DNA of 64,000 nucleotides from Caldilineaceae bacterium (GTDB lineage Bacteria; Chloroflexota; Anaerolineae; Caldilineales; Caldilineaceae): the NCBI GenBank assembly GCA_022842065.1, contig JALHQH010000046.1, forward strand, positions 1 to 64,000. Direction: 5' to 3'. The stretch's first letter is position 1; the number at the start of each line of letters is the position of its first letter. Below are positions 50,950-58,542 of this stretch, piece after piece. Below the pieces are notes generated by a model. The model worked only from the letters and a program-made list of their open reading frames with translations. It ran no database searches and had not been told where the DNA came from. Made by a program: the position numbers and the translations under genes.

Positions 50950-52776
50950 CTATGGCCTTGGGCTTGACACATCACTGCCGCTATTCGAACTACTACTCGG
51001 CCCCGTATACCGAAAGGTGCGACTCTCGCTGAGCAGTGCAATGCGCTCGTACGGGGCACAACGCACCAGGGCAACCCCCCAGTTATACACGGTACCGCTA
51101 CGTAGCGCATTGCGCCCAAGGCGGCGATTGATTGCTGTGGCCAGTTGCTCATCAATCGTTTGGCGCGTACTTGTCTCACGCCCCGCACCCTGAATCCCAA
51201 AGCCCTGCCGCCAACCTTGTTCCGGTTCCCAGAAGATCACCTCAAAACACTCATCATCGGCCAAGGTAAAATCAGCCAGCCAGCTAAAGGTGACACTGCT
51301 TTGCGTTGATGCGCCCTCTTCGGGGGTGAGCAAGGTTACGCGTCGCTCGGCGGGCGGCGTTGCCGGCGGCGTGTTGGCGCGTGTCGGTACATCGACCGTG
51401 GGGGTTGGTGTACGCGAGGGCGCTGGGGTGGCAGTGGGGCTGGCTACCGTTGGGGTTGCGGTTAAGGTTGCCGGTAGCCGTGTACTAGTACCAGTTGTCG
51501 GTGTTGCCGTTACTGTTGTCTGTGCATTGGTTGGCACGGGCGTATTGGTGATCGGTGTACTTGTTGCCGCCGATGCTGGCGTCTGGCTTGGTGTCATCGT
51601 TGGTACTGCTGTTGCTGTTACAATGGCAGTGGGCGCAATGCTGCCGTCGCTGGTGGTGGCGGTCACGGTCGTGGTGATCACCGCGGCGGGGATGTTAGTT
51701 GTGCTCTCTGCTGTGGGCACTACGCCTGGCCCTTCCGGATTTCTTGACAAACTGAGCCACAAGAAGAGCACAACACTACAGAGTGCGGTTGCACTACCGG
51801 TTAGGAATAGCCGTGACCATTTGCGGACCGGCGGCGCAGGGAGGCGCGTCAGTTTTAGCAACTTCTGCACCTCGGCGTGCATCTGTGCTGCGGTGAGCCG
51901 TGCCTGTGGATTATCCGCGGTTGCCTGCTCAATCAAGGCGTTGAGCCCTGCAGCCATTGCCGCGCGCCCCTTCGCCGGTACTGTTGTATCATGCTGCAAC
52001 TGCTCTGGTGTAAAACGTTGCCAGGCTTGGCGGGTAGGAACACCATAATCAGGCCGTTGCCCGGAAATCAGATTAAAAAGCACCAGGCCCAAGGCATAAA
52101 TATCCCAGGATGGATCGGCCGCTTTTTTATGGCCGCGGCGCATCGCTTGCTCTGCTTCTGGTGCCAACCAGCGTGGCGTACCGGAGACCAACTGCTCGCC
52201 ATCTTTTGTATTTTTTGCAATGCCAAAATCAATGAGGACCGGTTCGGTCTCTTTTGTCAGTTGGCTACCGCTGGGTTCGGTGCGAAAAAGAATATTCTCC
52301 GGCTTGATATCGCAATGAACACAGCCGCGCCCATGAATATAAACGAGCGCATTGGCAACGCATTCGATGATCTGTAACGCTAGGGCTGTGGTAAGCGGTC
52401 CTTTGCGGAGCCGTGCGCGTAGATCACCGCCTGGCAACAGATCTGTAACGATGAACCAGGGATCGCCCTGCTTGGTCGTACTACGCGCTGTGTAAATTGA
52501 GCGTGGCCCCGGTCGTTCTTCTTCAATTGAACGGAGCCGAATTATATTAGGGTGATGGAGCGAGCGTAGCCACTTCTCTTCATTTTGAATAGCGCGCTGA
52601 TTGGCCAAACTGTATAGTTCGTCACTCATCCGTGCAATCTTGATGATCACATTATCCGCTGTGATAGCCTTATCCGCCGATGTATGTGATGCTGACCAGA
52701 TCTCTGACATGTTTGTCAAGTCAACCTGGTCATTGAGCATATAGCGATATGGGCCAAGGGACTGTGGTTCTGGCAT
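50950..52776 (-). CDS. Receptor Ser/Thr protein kinase (HCD-type) with sensor domain
   Basis: 608 residues. Kinase domain about 10-310: ATP Lys in VIIKIARM, catalytic loop VHCDIKPENILF (Cys replaces the Arg of HRD), IDFGIAKN, GTPRWLAPEAEQ. The glycine loop is atypical (VDLTNMSEIWSA, no GxGxxG). One membrane helix (about 322-342, LFLTGSATALCSVVLFLWL), a Thr/Pro linker, then the C-terminal domain (about 480-590) with FEVIFWEPEQGW and YNWGVALVRCAPYERIALLSES, clearly homologous to the first kinase's tail. It is encoded 44 bases after the VWA-FHA gene in the same operon. Confidence 0.9.
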   Translation of the reverse strand: MPEPQSLGPYRYMLNDQVDLTNMSEIWSASHTSADKAITADNVIIKIARMSDELYSLANQRAIQNEEKWLRSLHHPNIIRLRSIEEERPGPRSIYTARSTTKQGDPWFIVTDLLPGGDLRARLRKGPLTTALALQIIECVANALVYIHGRGCVHCDIKPENILFRTEPSGSQLTKETEPVLIDFGIAKNTKDGEQLVSGTPRWLAPEAEQAMRRGHKKAADPSWDIYALGLVLFNLISGQRPDYGVPTRQAWQRFTPEQLQHDTTVPAKGRAAMAAGLNALIEQATADNPQARLTAAQMHAEVQKLLKLTRLPAPPVRKWSRLFLTGSATALCSVVLFLWLSLSRNPEGPGVVPTAESTTNIPAAVITTTVTATTSDGSIAPTAIVTATAVPTMTPSQTPASAATSTPITNTPVPTNAQTTVTATPTTGTSTRLPATLTATPTVASPTATPAPSRTPTPTVDVPTRANTPPATPPAERRVTLLTPEEGASTQSSVTFSWLADFTLADDECFEVIFWEPEQGWRQGFGIQGAGRETSTRQTIDEQLATAINRRLGRNALRSGTVYNWGVALVRCAPYERIALLSESRTFRYTGPSSSSNSGSDVSSPRP

Positions 52777-52820
52777 GGGGGATCCCTTTCGCTGATCCGT
52801 GCGCTTTTTGCTTGGCGAAA

Positions 52821-55019
52821 TTAAGCCTGGCCGCCGGCTGGGCTATCATCCGGCGTCACAATAGCCGTGACATCAGTATCGGACGAGACGGCCGGCTCAG
52901 TCATATCGTTTTCGCCGGATTCGGCGGTCAATTCAAAGCGATAGGTAATGTCATTAAAGTTCACCGTATCACCATGCCTGAGAATCCGGCTATCGGCTGC
53001 CCGTAACTTGCGCCGATTGACGAATGTCCCGCCGGCACTGCCTTCGTCACGGATGTGGAAATGGGCATCACCTTCTTCGGAGATGGCGGCATGGAGGCGG
53101 GAAATGCGCTTATCATCAATCACAATATCGCACAGATTCTGCTTGCGCCCAATCTTGATGTCACGCCCCCCTTCGATCGCAATCTTACGGGGCAGATGGG
53201 CACCGGCCTGGCGGCCACCATCCATGAGAATGAGATAAGCCGGGGCAATAAAATCGGGGACACGTACCGGTTCGGTGGCATCATCTTCCAAATCAAAGAC
53301 CGCCGCCGGTACGGTTGATTCGACATCGGCCGGAATCGATTGCGAACGTGCGGCAAGATTAGCATTGCCGTAAATCGGGGCGGTAATCGGTGGCGCTGCA
53401 CGGCGACGGCGACCGGCGTAAACAATGAAGGCTAAGATCGCAATCAGCGGGAAAGTGGCCAGCAAAACATTGGTGCGGTTGATGGCGACGAACCAGTCAC
53501 TAAGCCAGACCACCCGGTTGTCGTCATCCAAGAGCCGTGTACCGACAAAGGGGGTCATTGGTGGGATAAAGCTCCCAATCGTGATTGGCGTAGTGGCCGA
53601 TGGGGTCACGGTTGGCGTGATGGTCGGCATTGGCACAATCCCACCCTCCGCTAAGGTTGCTGTTGGGCTAACGGTTGCAGTTAGTATTGCTGTATCGCTG
53701 ATGCTGGATGTGTCTGTCACTGGATTAGTATTAGGCACTACGATCGCCACGCGAAATGAGACTGGGGGTGCTTCACTTCGCAACCCTAATTCATCGACCG
53801 CCGCGACGCGCAGCGTGTAATTGCCCTCGCCCAGTTCAGCAATCGGCAGATTAAAGCTATCAAAAGGCCCTTCGGTTTGGAGCGTGGTCGCACCATTGAC
53901 TTCATATTCCAAGCGCCGTAAGTCGCGTGGGTGTTCATCCGGCCAGCCGATGTTAAGTAGAATCGGTAGGACGACCGGTTCCATGCTGTCGAGTTTGGCA
54001 TCAGCCGTCTGGGCGATCCGCTCTACTGTGCTACCAGAAAGGAGGCTGGCGACGGTCAGCTCCGCGGGGCGTGCCGGCACAAAGGGAAAACCAATGGCCT
54101 GATCCAGGATGGTTTCATCGGGCAGGCGTACGGCAACCAGTAACTCGCGTGGCTCTGCCTGGGTCATGCGATAGGTTAGCACACGTTGTGTCCGTTCGGC
54201 GGCAATTTCACGCCAGAGCGCTTCGGTGCTGGTATTACTATCTAGTACCAAATATTGACCGCCGGTGACATCCGCAATCCGCTGTAAATTCTGGCGCCGC
54301 TCAGCTGTCTCTGGGCCAAGGAGCACGGTGTGGATGGTAATGCCAACCCGGTTAGAGCGATTGACGACATCATCAACCTGGACGGCGCTCAAGGCATCAA
54401 AGCCATCAGAGAAAACCACCACATGGCGGCGCAAATTGACCGGCACCGGCGAATTGTCATATTGATCAAGCGCAAATTTGATCAGGCTAAAGAGCGGTGT
54501 GTTGGTGGCATTAGCCTGCGGTTGATATTGGAGTAAGGTATTGGCAACGGCCTGGTGATCGCGATTCCACCCAGAAAGCGTTTGGAAATCATTTTCGCTA
54601 GCCCCAATGGTATGGGCACTGAGCCAATCCGTTTCGGCGGAAAGCACCCCAAGTTGGACGAAATTGTCGACGGCTGCGGCGACTTCAGTCACGCGCGGCG
54701 CGCCAGTGTTGCCGGCCGTCAAGATATTGCGGGACGCATCGATCACGACTGCGACCTGCACGCCCACATCAACCAGTTGGCTGTCTTGAATCCCCTGCTC
54801 AACCCGATCTTCCAAGAGTGTAAGCGGCAGGCTGCCGATATTCCCCGTTAAGTTTTTACCGAAGACAAAGATGCGCACGACCGGGAAGTTGCTAATGTCA
54901 ACCCCTGTAATGGTAAGCTGCGGCTTGCTCCGATCTTGGGCAAACACCTGCGCGCTGATAATGACAGACAAGAGCAGCGAAAAAAAGACAATCCACAACC
55001 TGTAGGAGGAACTTCTCAT
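52821..55019 (-). CDS. VWA domain - transmembrane - cytoplasmic FHA signal protein
   Basis: 732 residues. Signal peptide (LWIVFFSLLLSVIISAQVFA); a VWA domain about 70-260 (VAVVIDASRN, an incomplete MIDAS DxSxS; FSDGFDAL); a bacterial Ig-like region; one membrane helix about 515-535 (VLLATFPLIAILAFIVYA) followed by RRRRAA; and a cytoplasmic FHA domain about 610-690 (IKIGRKQNLCDIVIDDKRISRLHA, GGTFVNRRKL). This layout links an outside adhesion/sensor domain to phosphothreonine binding inside. First gene of the kinase/phosphatase operon. Confidence 0.9.
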   Translation of the reverse strand: MRSSSYRLWIVFFSLLLSVIISAQVFAQDRSKPQLTITGVDISNFPVVRIFVFGKNLTGNIGSLPLTLLEDRVEQGIQDSQLVDVGVQVAVVIDASRNILTAGNTGAPRVTEVAAAVDNFVQLGVLSAETDWLSAHTIGASENDFQTLSGWNRDHQAVANTLLQYQPQANATNTPLFSLIKFALDQYDNSPVPVNLRRHVVVFSDGFDALSAVQVDDVVNRSNRVGITIHTVLLGPETAERRQNLQRIADVTGGQYLVLDSNTSTEALWREIAAERTQRVLTYRMTQAEPRELLVAVRLPDETILDQAIGFPFVPARPAELTVASLLSGSTVERIAQTADAKLDSMEPVVLPILLNIGWPDEHPRDLRRLEYEVNGATTLQTEGPFDSFNLPIAELGEGNYTLRVAAVDELGLRSEAPPVSFRVAIVVPNTNPVTDTSSISDTAILTATVSPTATLAEGGIVPMPTITPTVTPSATTPITIGSFIPPMTPFVGTRLLDDDNRVVWLSDWFVAINRTNVLLATFPLIAILAFIVYAGRRRRAAPPITAPIYGNANLAARSQSIPADVESTVPAAVFDLEDDATEPVRVPDFIAPAYLILMDGGRQAGAHLPRKIAIEGGRDIKIGRKQNLCDIVIDDKRISRLHAAISEEGDAHFHIRDEGSAGGTFVNRRKLRAADSRILRHGDTVNFNDITYRFELTAESGENDMTEPAVSSDTDVTAIVTPDDSPAGGQA

Positions 55020-55510
55020 GATGACTTTTACCCCTAGATATATTGGCTGCTGTAAGATTTAGTAAAAGGAAGCGAATCGATCAGCGCATTCCGCACAATA
55101 AGCAATCAACGATTATGCCGGTGAACAGTGATAATCGATAAAGCTACTATTGAACTTGAGTTGTTGAATTTTAGATGAAAGGAGCCGGAATCCTCCGGCG
55201 AACTTGGAATGTGCTAAATTGTAGAGACAATTTCGTCGCACATAAGTGTGATGCTAGGTGCTAGAATAGCATAATATATTATAAAAAAATCAGCAAAATT
55301 AATTGTGCTTAATACCCGGTATTATTCCTTCCTCTGTCATGTGACCTAACAAGCTGTGTCAATAGTAAGTTCCTTACTCACCGTACCATAGAGTAGCGAC
55401 TGTGGACTACACACTTGCTCCACAATTCCTCCAATCTCCTACATCTTTCTATGTGCTGTGCTCTCTACTCTATCACCGATAGTGGCTGACTACCAGGTCA
55501 ATTTTCTTCC
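55020..55510. other. Gene-free region with AT-rich promoter stretch
   Basis: About 490 bases without a supported gene. An A/T-rich block (55267-55330) on the minus strand contains TTGCTG, 17 bases, TATGCT and overlapping TATAAT-like runs, and is the likely promoter region of the VWA-FHA signalling operon; no exact -35/-10 pair is convincing. Small partial hairpins occur near 55180-55200. Confidence 0.35.
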
Positions 55511-55590
55511 GGATTTCTTCCGAAATGGGAAGAAATCCAATATAAAGCGGGGCACGCTCGATCAGGAGATTGAGCGTGCCCCGCTTTATA
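55511..55590 (-). terminator. Two tandem hairpins after the MacA-like gene
   Basis: 55541-55590 forms a 23-base stem (one mismatch) with a 4-base AGGA loop; 55511-55538 forms an 11-base perfect stem (GGATTTCTTCC). Both lie just past the stop at 55624 on the minus strand, so they probably end the adaptor/permease transcript and insulate the signalling operon. Confidence 0.65.
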
Positions 55591-55623
55591 GCGATGCGAT
55601 TAGATTGAAGTGTAATCGGTGGG

Positions 55624-57231
55624 TTAATTGACCAGAAATTCTGCTTGTTGATCAACAAAGGAGGCAATGCTCCCGACCACCAGATCGCCTGGGCGTAGGG
55701 CATCGGAGCGAACATAGGTCCATTCACCTTGGGTTGCGCCCGGCTCAATCGGGATCGGGATCGCGATCTCATCGCGCACAACTCTAACGATCGTTTGTCC
55801 GTCTTGTGTATCGAGCGCATTGGTTGGAACTAGCCAAGTGTCAGTCGCTGTTTGCGCTTGTTCCAGGGCGGCGACTGCAGTCATACCAGCGCGTACATCA
55901 TCGAGCTTCGCATTGGTCAAGCGTATCGTCACCGGGTAATTGACGACATCCTGGTCAGTCTTACTAAGGGGCGCGATCTGATCGACCCGCCCTTCAAATG
56001 ACTGACCGCGCAGGGCATCAAGCGTGATCTTGGCATTTTGGTCAACCCGAATCTGGCTGATATCGACTTCGGATACGTTGATGGTTAACTTGAGCTTGCT
56101 CGTGTCGGCAATGGTTGCCACGACGGTACCGGGTTGCCCACGGTCCCCGCGTTTGATCTTAATTTCTAACACAGTCCCATCAATGGGTGCGATGACTCGT
56201 GTCCCCTGTAGATTGCTTTGGGCTTCTTCCAGGTCGATCAAGGCACGTTTGATTTTTAACTCGGCACTTTGCAAATCGGCTTCAACCGGCCCACTCTGGA
56301 GCTTGGCGAGTTTGGCCTCCGCTTCTACCACTTTAGCCAGCGCTTCGGCGACATCGGTTGACAGCGGTTTGCGTTTCAATTGATTCAGTTTATCCTGTGC
56401 CTCTTGGGCCGCACCTAGAGCTGCCTGAATCTCGGATTGGGTGGTTGGTTTCGTCGCTTCGGCAAAGGCGGCTTTCGCCCGTTCCAGCTCGATTGTTGCC
56501 TTTTGTAATGTTGCGGCTTCTGCTGTCATGCCAATATCTTGGAGCCAGGCCACGGCATCATAGGCGCGCTGGGCTTCTGCCACCTCGATTTCAGCTTTCA
56601 TCAGCACCGCGTTAGCTTCGTTGGCTTTGGCGGCACTTGGATCCGCCAATAGCTCATTATATTTAGCCCAAGCTGCACTTACATTACTTTGGGCTGCTGC
56701 TAATTCTTCTGCTGTCGGGCCGGCGCTTACTTTATCAAAATTCTCTTTGGCGGCATTGAGCGTTGCGTCGGCAAGGGCAATTTCGGCGGCGTCTGCAGCT
56801 GTCGTCAGCTTCTGCAACTCGATGCGCGCTGTTTCTAATTCAATTTCGGCCTTACCCAGTGCGCGCTCTAACTCAGCGTTATCGAGCAGCAACAACAATT
56901 CCCCAGCTGCCACCTGATCGCCTGCGGCAACGGCAATGTGGCTAATCTCGCCGTTGACCTTTAAGGCTACTTCCTGCAGCGTGCTCAACTCAATCTTGCC
57001 GGCAGCACTTAAGGTGCGATTGAAGGCATTCGCCGGTAGCACCTCGACCGTTGCGCCGGTCTGATCGCCGAATTCTGCCCCCATTGCGGGTGAATTGCCA
57101 GGGGGAAAGGCCGGCAACTCACCCGCAATGGGGGTGGTTGGTAGCCCAATGATGCCTGTGGTGATCCCCACCCCAATGAAAACGAGTTGAACCACCACGA
57201 CTACAAGCACGATCTGCAAAATTCCACGCAT
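55624..57231 (-). CDS. HlyD/MacA-like membrane-fusion (periplasmic adaptor) protein
   Basis: 535 residues. N-terminal membrane anchor (LQIVLVVVVVQLVFIGVGITTG), a biotinyl-lipoyl-like domain split by a long coiled-coil hairpin (about 120-350; LERALGKAEIELETARIELQKL), closing with APIDGTVLEIKIKRGDRGQPG, then a beta-barrel (VSEVDISQIRVDQNAKIT) and a membrane-proximal domain. This is the adaptor type used by MacAB and RND pumps. The permease gene is 33 bases upstream. In a Chloroflexota cell (probably no LPS outer membrane) it would act at the cytoplasmic membrane with the permease. Confidence 0.9.
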   Translation of the reverse strand: MRGILQIVLVVVVVQLVFIGVGITTGIIGLPTTPIAGELPAFPPGNSPAMGAEFGDQTGATVEVLPANAFNRTLSAAGKIELSTLQEVALKVNGEISHIAVAAGDQVAAGELLLLLDNAELERALGKAEIELETARIELQKLTTAADAAEIALADATLNAAKENFDKVSAGPTAEELAAAQSNVSAAWAKYNELLADPSAAKANEANAVLMKAEIEVAEAQRAYDAVAWLQDIGMTAEAATLQKATIELERAKAAFAEATKPTTQSEIQAALGAAQEAQDKLNQLKRKPLSTDVAEALAKVVEAEAKLAKLQSGPVEADLQSAELKIKRALIDLEEAQSNLQGTRVIAPIDGTVLEIKIKRGDRGQPGTVVATIADTSKLKLTINVSEVDISQIRVDQNAKITLDALRGQSFEGRVDQIAPLSKTDQDVVNYPVTIRLTNAKLDDVRAGMTAVAALEQAQTATDTWLVPTNALDTQDGQTIVRVVRDEIAIPIPIEPGATQGEWTYVRSDALRPGDLVVGSIASFVDQQAEFLVN

Positions 57232-57264
57232 AGATTTCCCTTTAGTGTCTATTCGTATCAGCGT

Positions 57265-58482
57265 CTATTCATAGCGTAGCGCATCGATTGGTGCTAATCG
57301 TGTGGCCTGAATGGCTGGATAGAGGCCAAAGCTGAAACCGCAGAGCAAACTGACCCCAAGCGCTAACATGAGAACGGAAGACTCAATCACCACCGGGAAG
57401 GGGGGATTTGGAATCAGGCCAACCACAAAACTAACGCCATAGCTCAAGCCGGCACCGAGAATACCGCCCAATGTCGTCAGCGTTAGTGCTTCAATGAGAA
57501 ATTGCAAAAGAATGTCGCCATTGCGTGCCCCCAATGCCTTCCGTAATCCAATCTCGCGTGTCCGTTCGGTGACGGTCACTAACATGATATTCATGATGCC
57601 AATGCCCCCGACAAGCAGGCTGACCGCGCCAATACTGCCTAAGAAGAGGGTCAAGGTTCGCGAAATGCTGCCTGCAATTTCCAGGAGGCGGGCCTGATTA
57701 AAGATCATAAAGTCATTTTCATCAGTGGCATCCAAGTTATGCAGGAACCGTAGAGTGCGTTCGATGCGATACTCTGCTTGGGTCAGCAGTTCACGACTGG
57801 CCACTTGCACACTGATTTCCGTAACGGCAAATGCACCCCGATAACGTGGTGCATTAAAAAGGCGTTTCTGCGCCAGCGCCAGCGGAATATAGACCTGGCT
57901 GCCAAACGAAAAATCAAAGTCACCACTACTGCTCTCCTTGAGGACGCCGACAACCTGAAAGGGATCCTGCTGAATGCGAATCATCTTCCCAAGTGGATCT
58001 TCGTTCTTAAAAAGTTCTTGGGCCGCGGCCAGCGAGAGGACAACAACCCGCTGCTGTTCAGCGACTTCCACTTCAGTCAGAAAGTGGCCTTGGCTGACTG
58101 CTAAATTGCGTAGCAGGGCCAAGGCTGCCGTTGTGCCGACTACAGTTGCTTCAATACTCACATCGGCATAGACCAGTCGCGCACTATTCGAATATTGGGG
58201 AGCAACGGTGACAATTTCTGGATGGAGCAATTGATTGGTGAGGACCTCTGCGTCGGCCAGCGTCAGGGTATTGGCGACGCCAAAGCCCCCGTTAATGGTC
58301 AATAGATTGGCCCCACTCTTTTCAATATCTTCATTAATGCTTTTCGCGGTGCCACGGCCAATGCCAATCGTCGTCATGACGGAAGCAACGCCAATGATAA
58401 TGCCCGACATGGTTAAGAATGAACGCAATTTGTGCGCCAGAATACTTTCCAGCGCAAGGCCTAAATAACGTACAAATTTCAT
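57265..58482 (-). CDS. MacB-like ABC permease (FtsX domain)
   Basis: 405 residues with the MacB/FtsX layout: helix 1 in LALESILAHKLRSFLTMSGIIIGVASVM, a long extracytoplasmic MacB periplasmic-core domain (about 45-240), and three C-terminal helices (LFLGSIGAVSLLVGGIGIMNIM, LTLTTLGGILGAGLSYGVSFV, LMLALGVSLLCGFSFGLYPA) with the EIGLRKALGARNGDI coupling segment. It pairs with the MacA-like adaptor 33 bases downstream. The expected stand-alone ATPase gene is absent here. Confidence 0.92.
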   Translation of the reverse strand: MKFVRYLGLALESILAHKLRSFLTMSGIIIGVASVMTTIGIGRGTAKSINEDIEKSGANLLTINGGFGVANTLTLADAEVLTNQLLHPEIVTVAPQYSNSARLVYADVSIEATVVGTTAALALLRNLAVSQGHFLTEVEVAEQQRVVVLSLAAAQELFKNEDPLGKMIRIQQDPFQVVGVLKESSSGDFDFSFGSQVYIPLALAQKRLFNAPRYRGAFAVTEISVQVASRELLTQAEYRIERTLRFLHNLDATDENDFMIFNQARLLEIAGSISRTLTLFLGSIGAVSLLVGGIGIMNIMLVTVTERTREIGLRKALGARNGDILLQFLIEALTLTTLGGILGAGLSYGVSFVVGLIPNPPFPVVIESSVLMLALGVSLLCGFSFGLYPAIQATRLAPIDALRYE

Positions 58483-58542
58483 CCTGCCATCCCACTCCTA
58501 TGTACTTTTGCCTCATGTTTTACCGGGTTCTTGGGCGACGTT

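Noticed and set aside
39612..55019. Type VI secretion or Esx-type threonine-phosphorylation secretion cluster
   Set aside because: Kinase, phosphatase and FHA genes are present, but no sheath, tube, VgrG, FtsK/EccC or WXG100 gene is seen.
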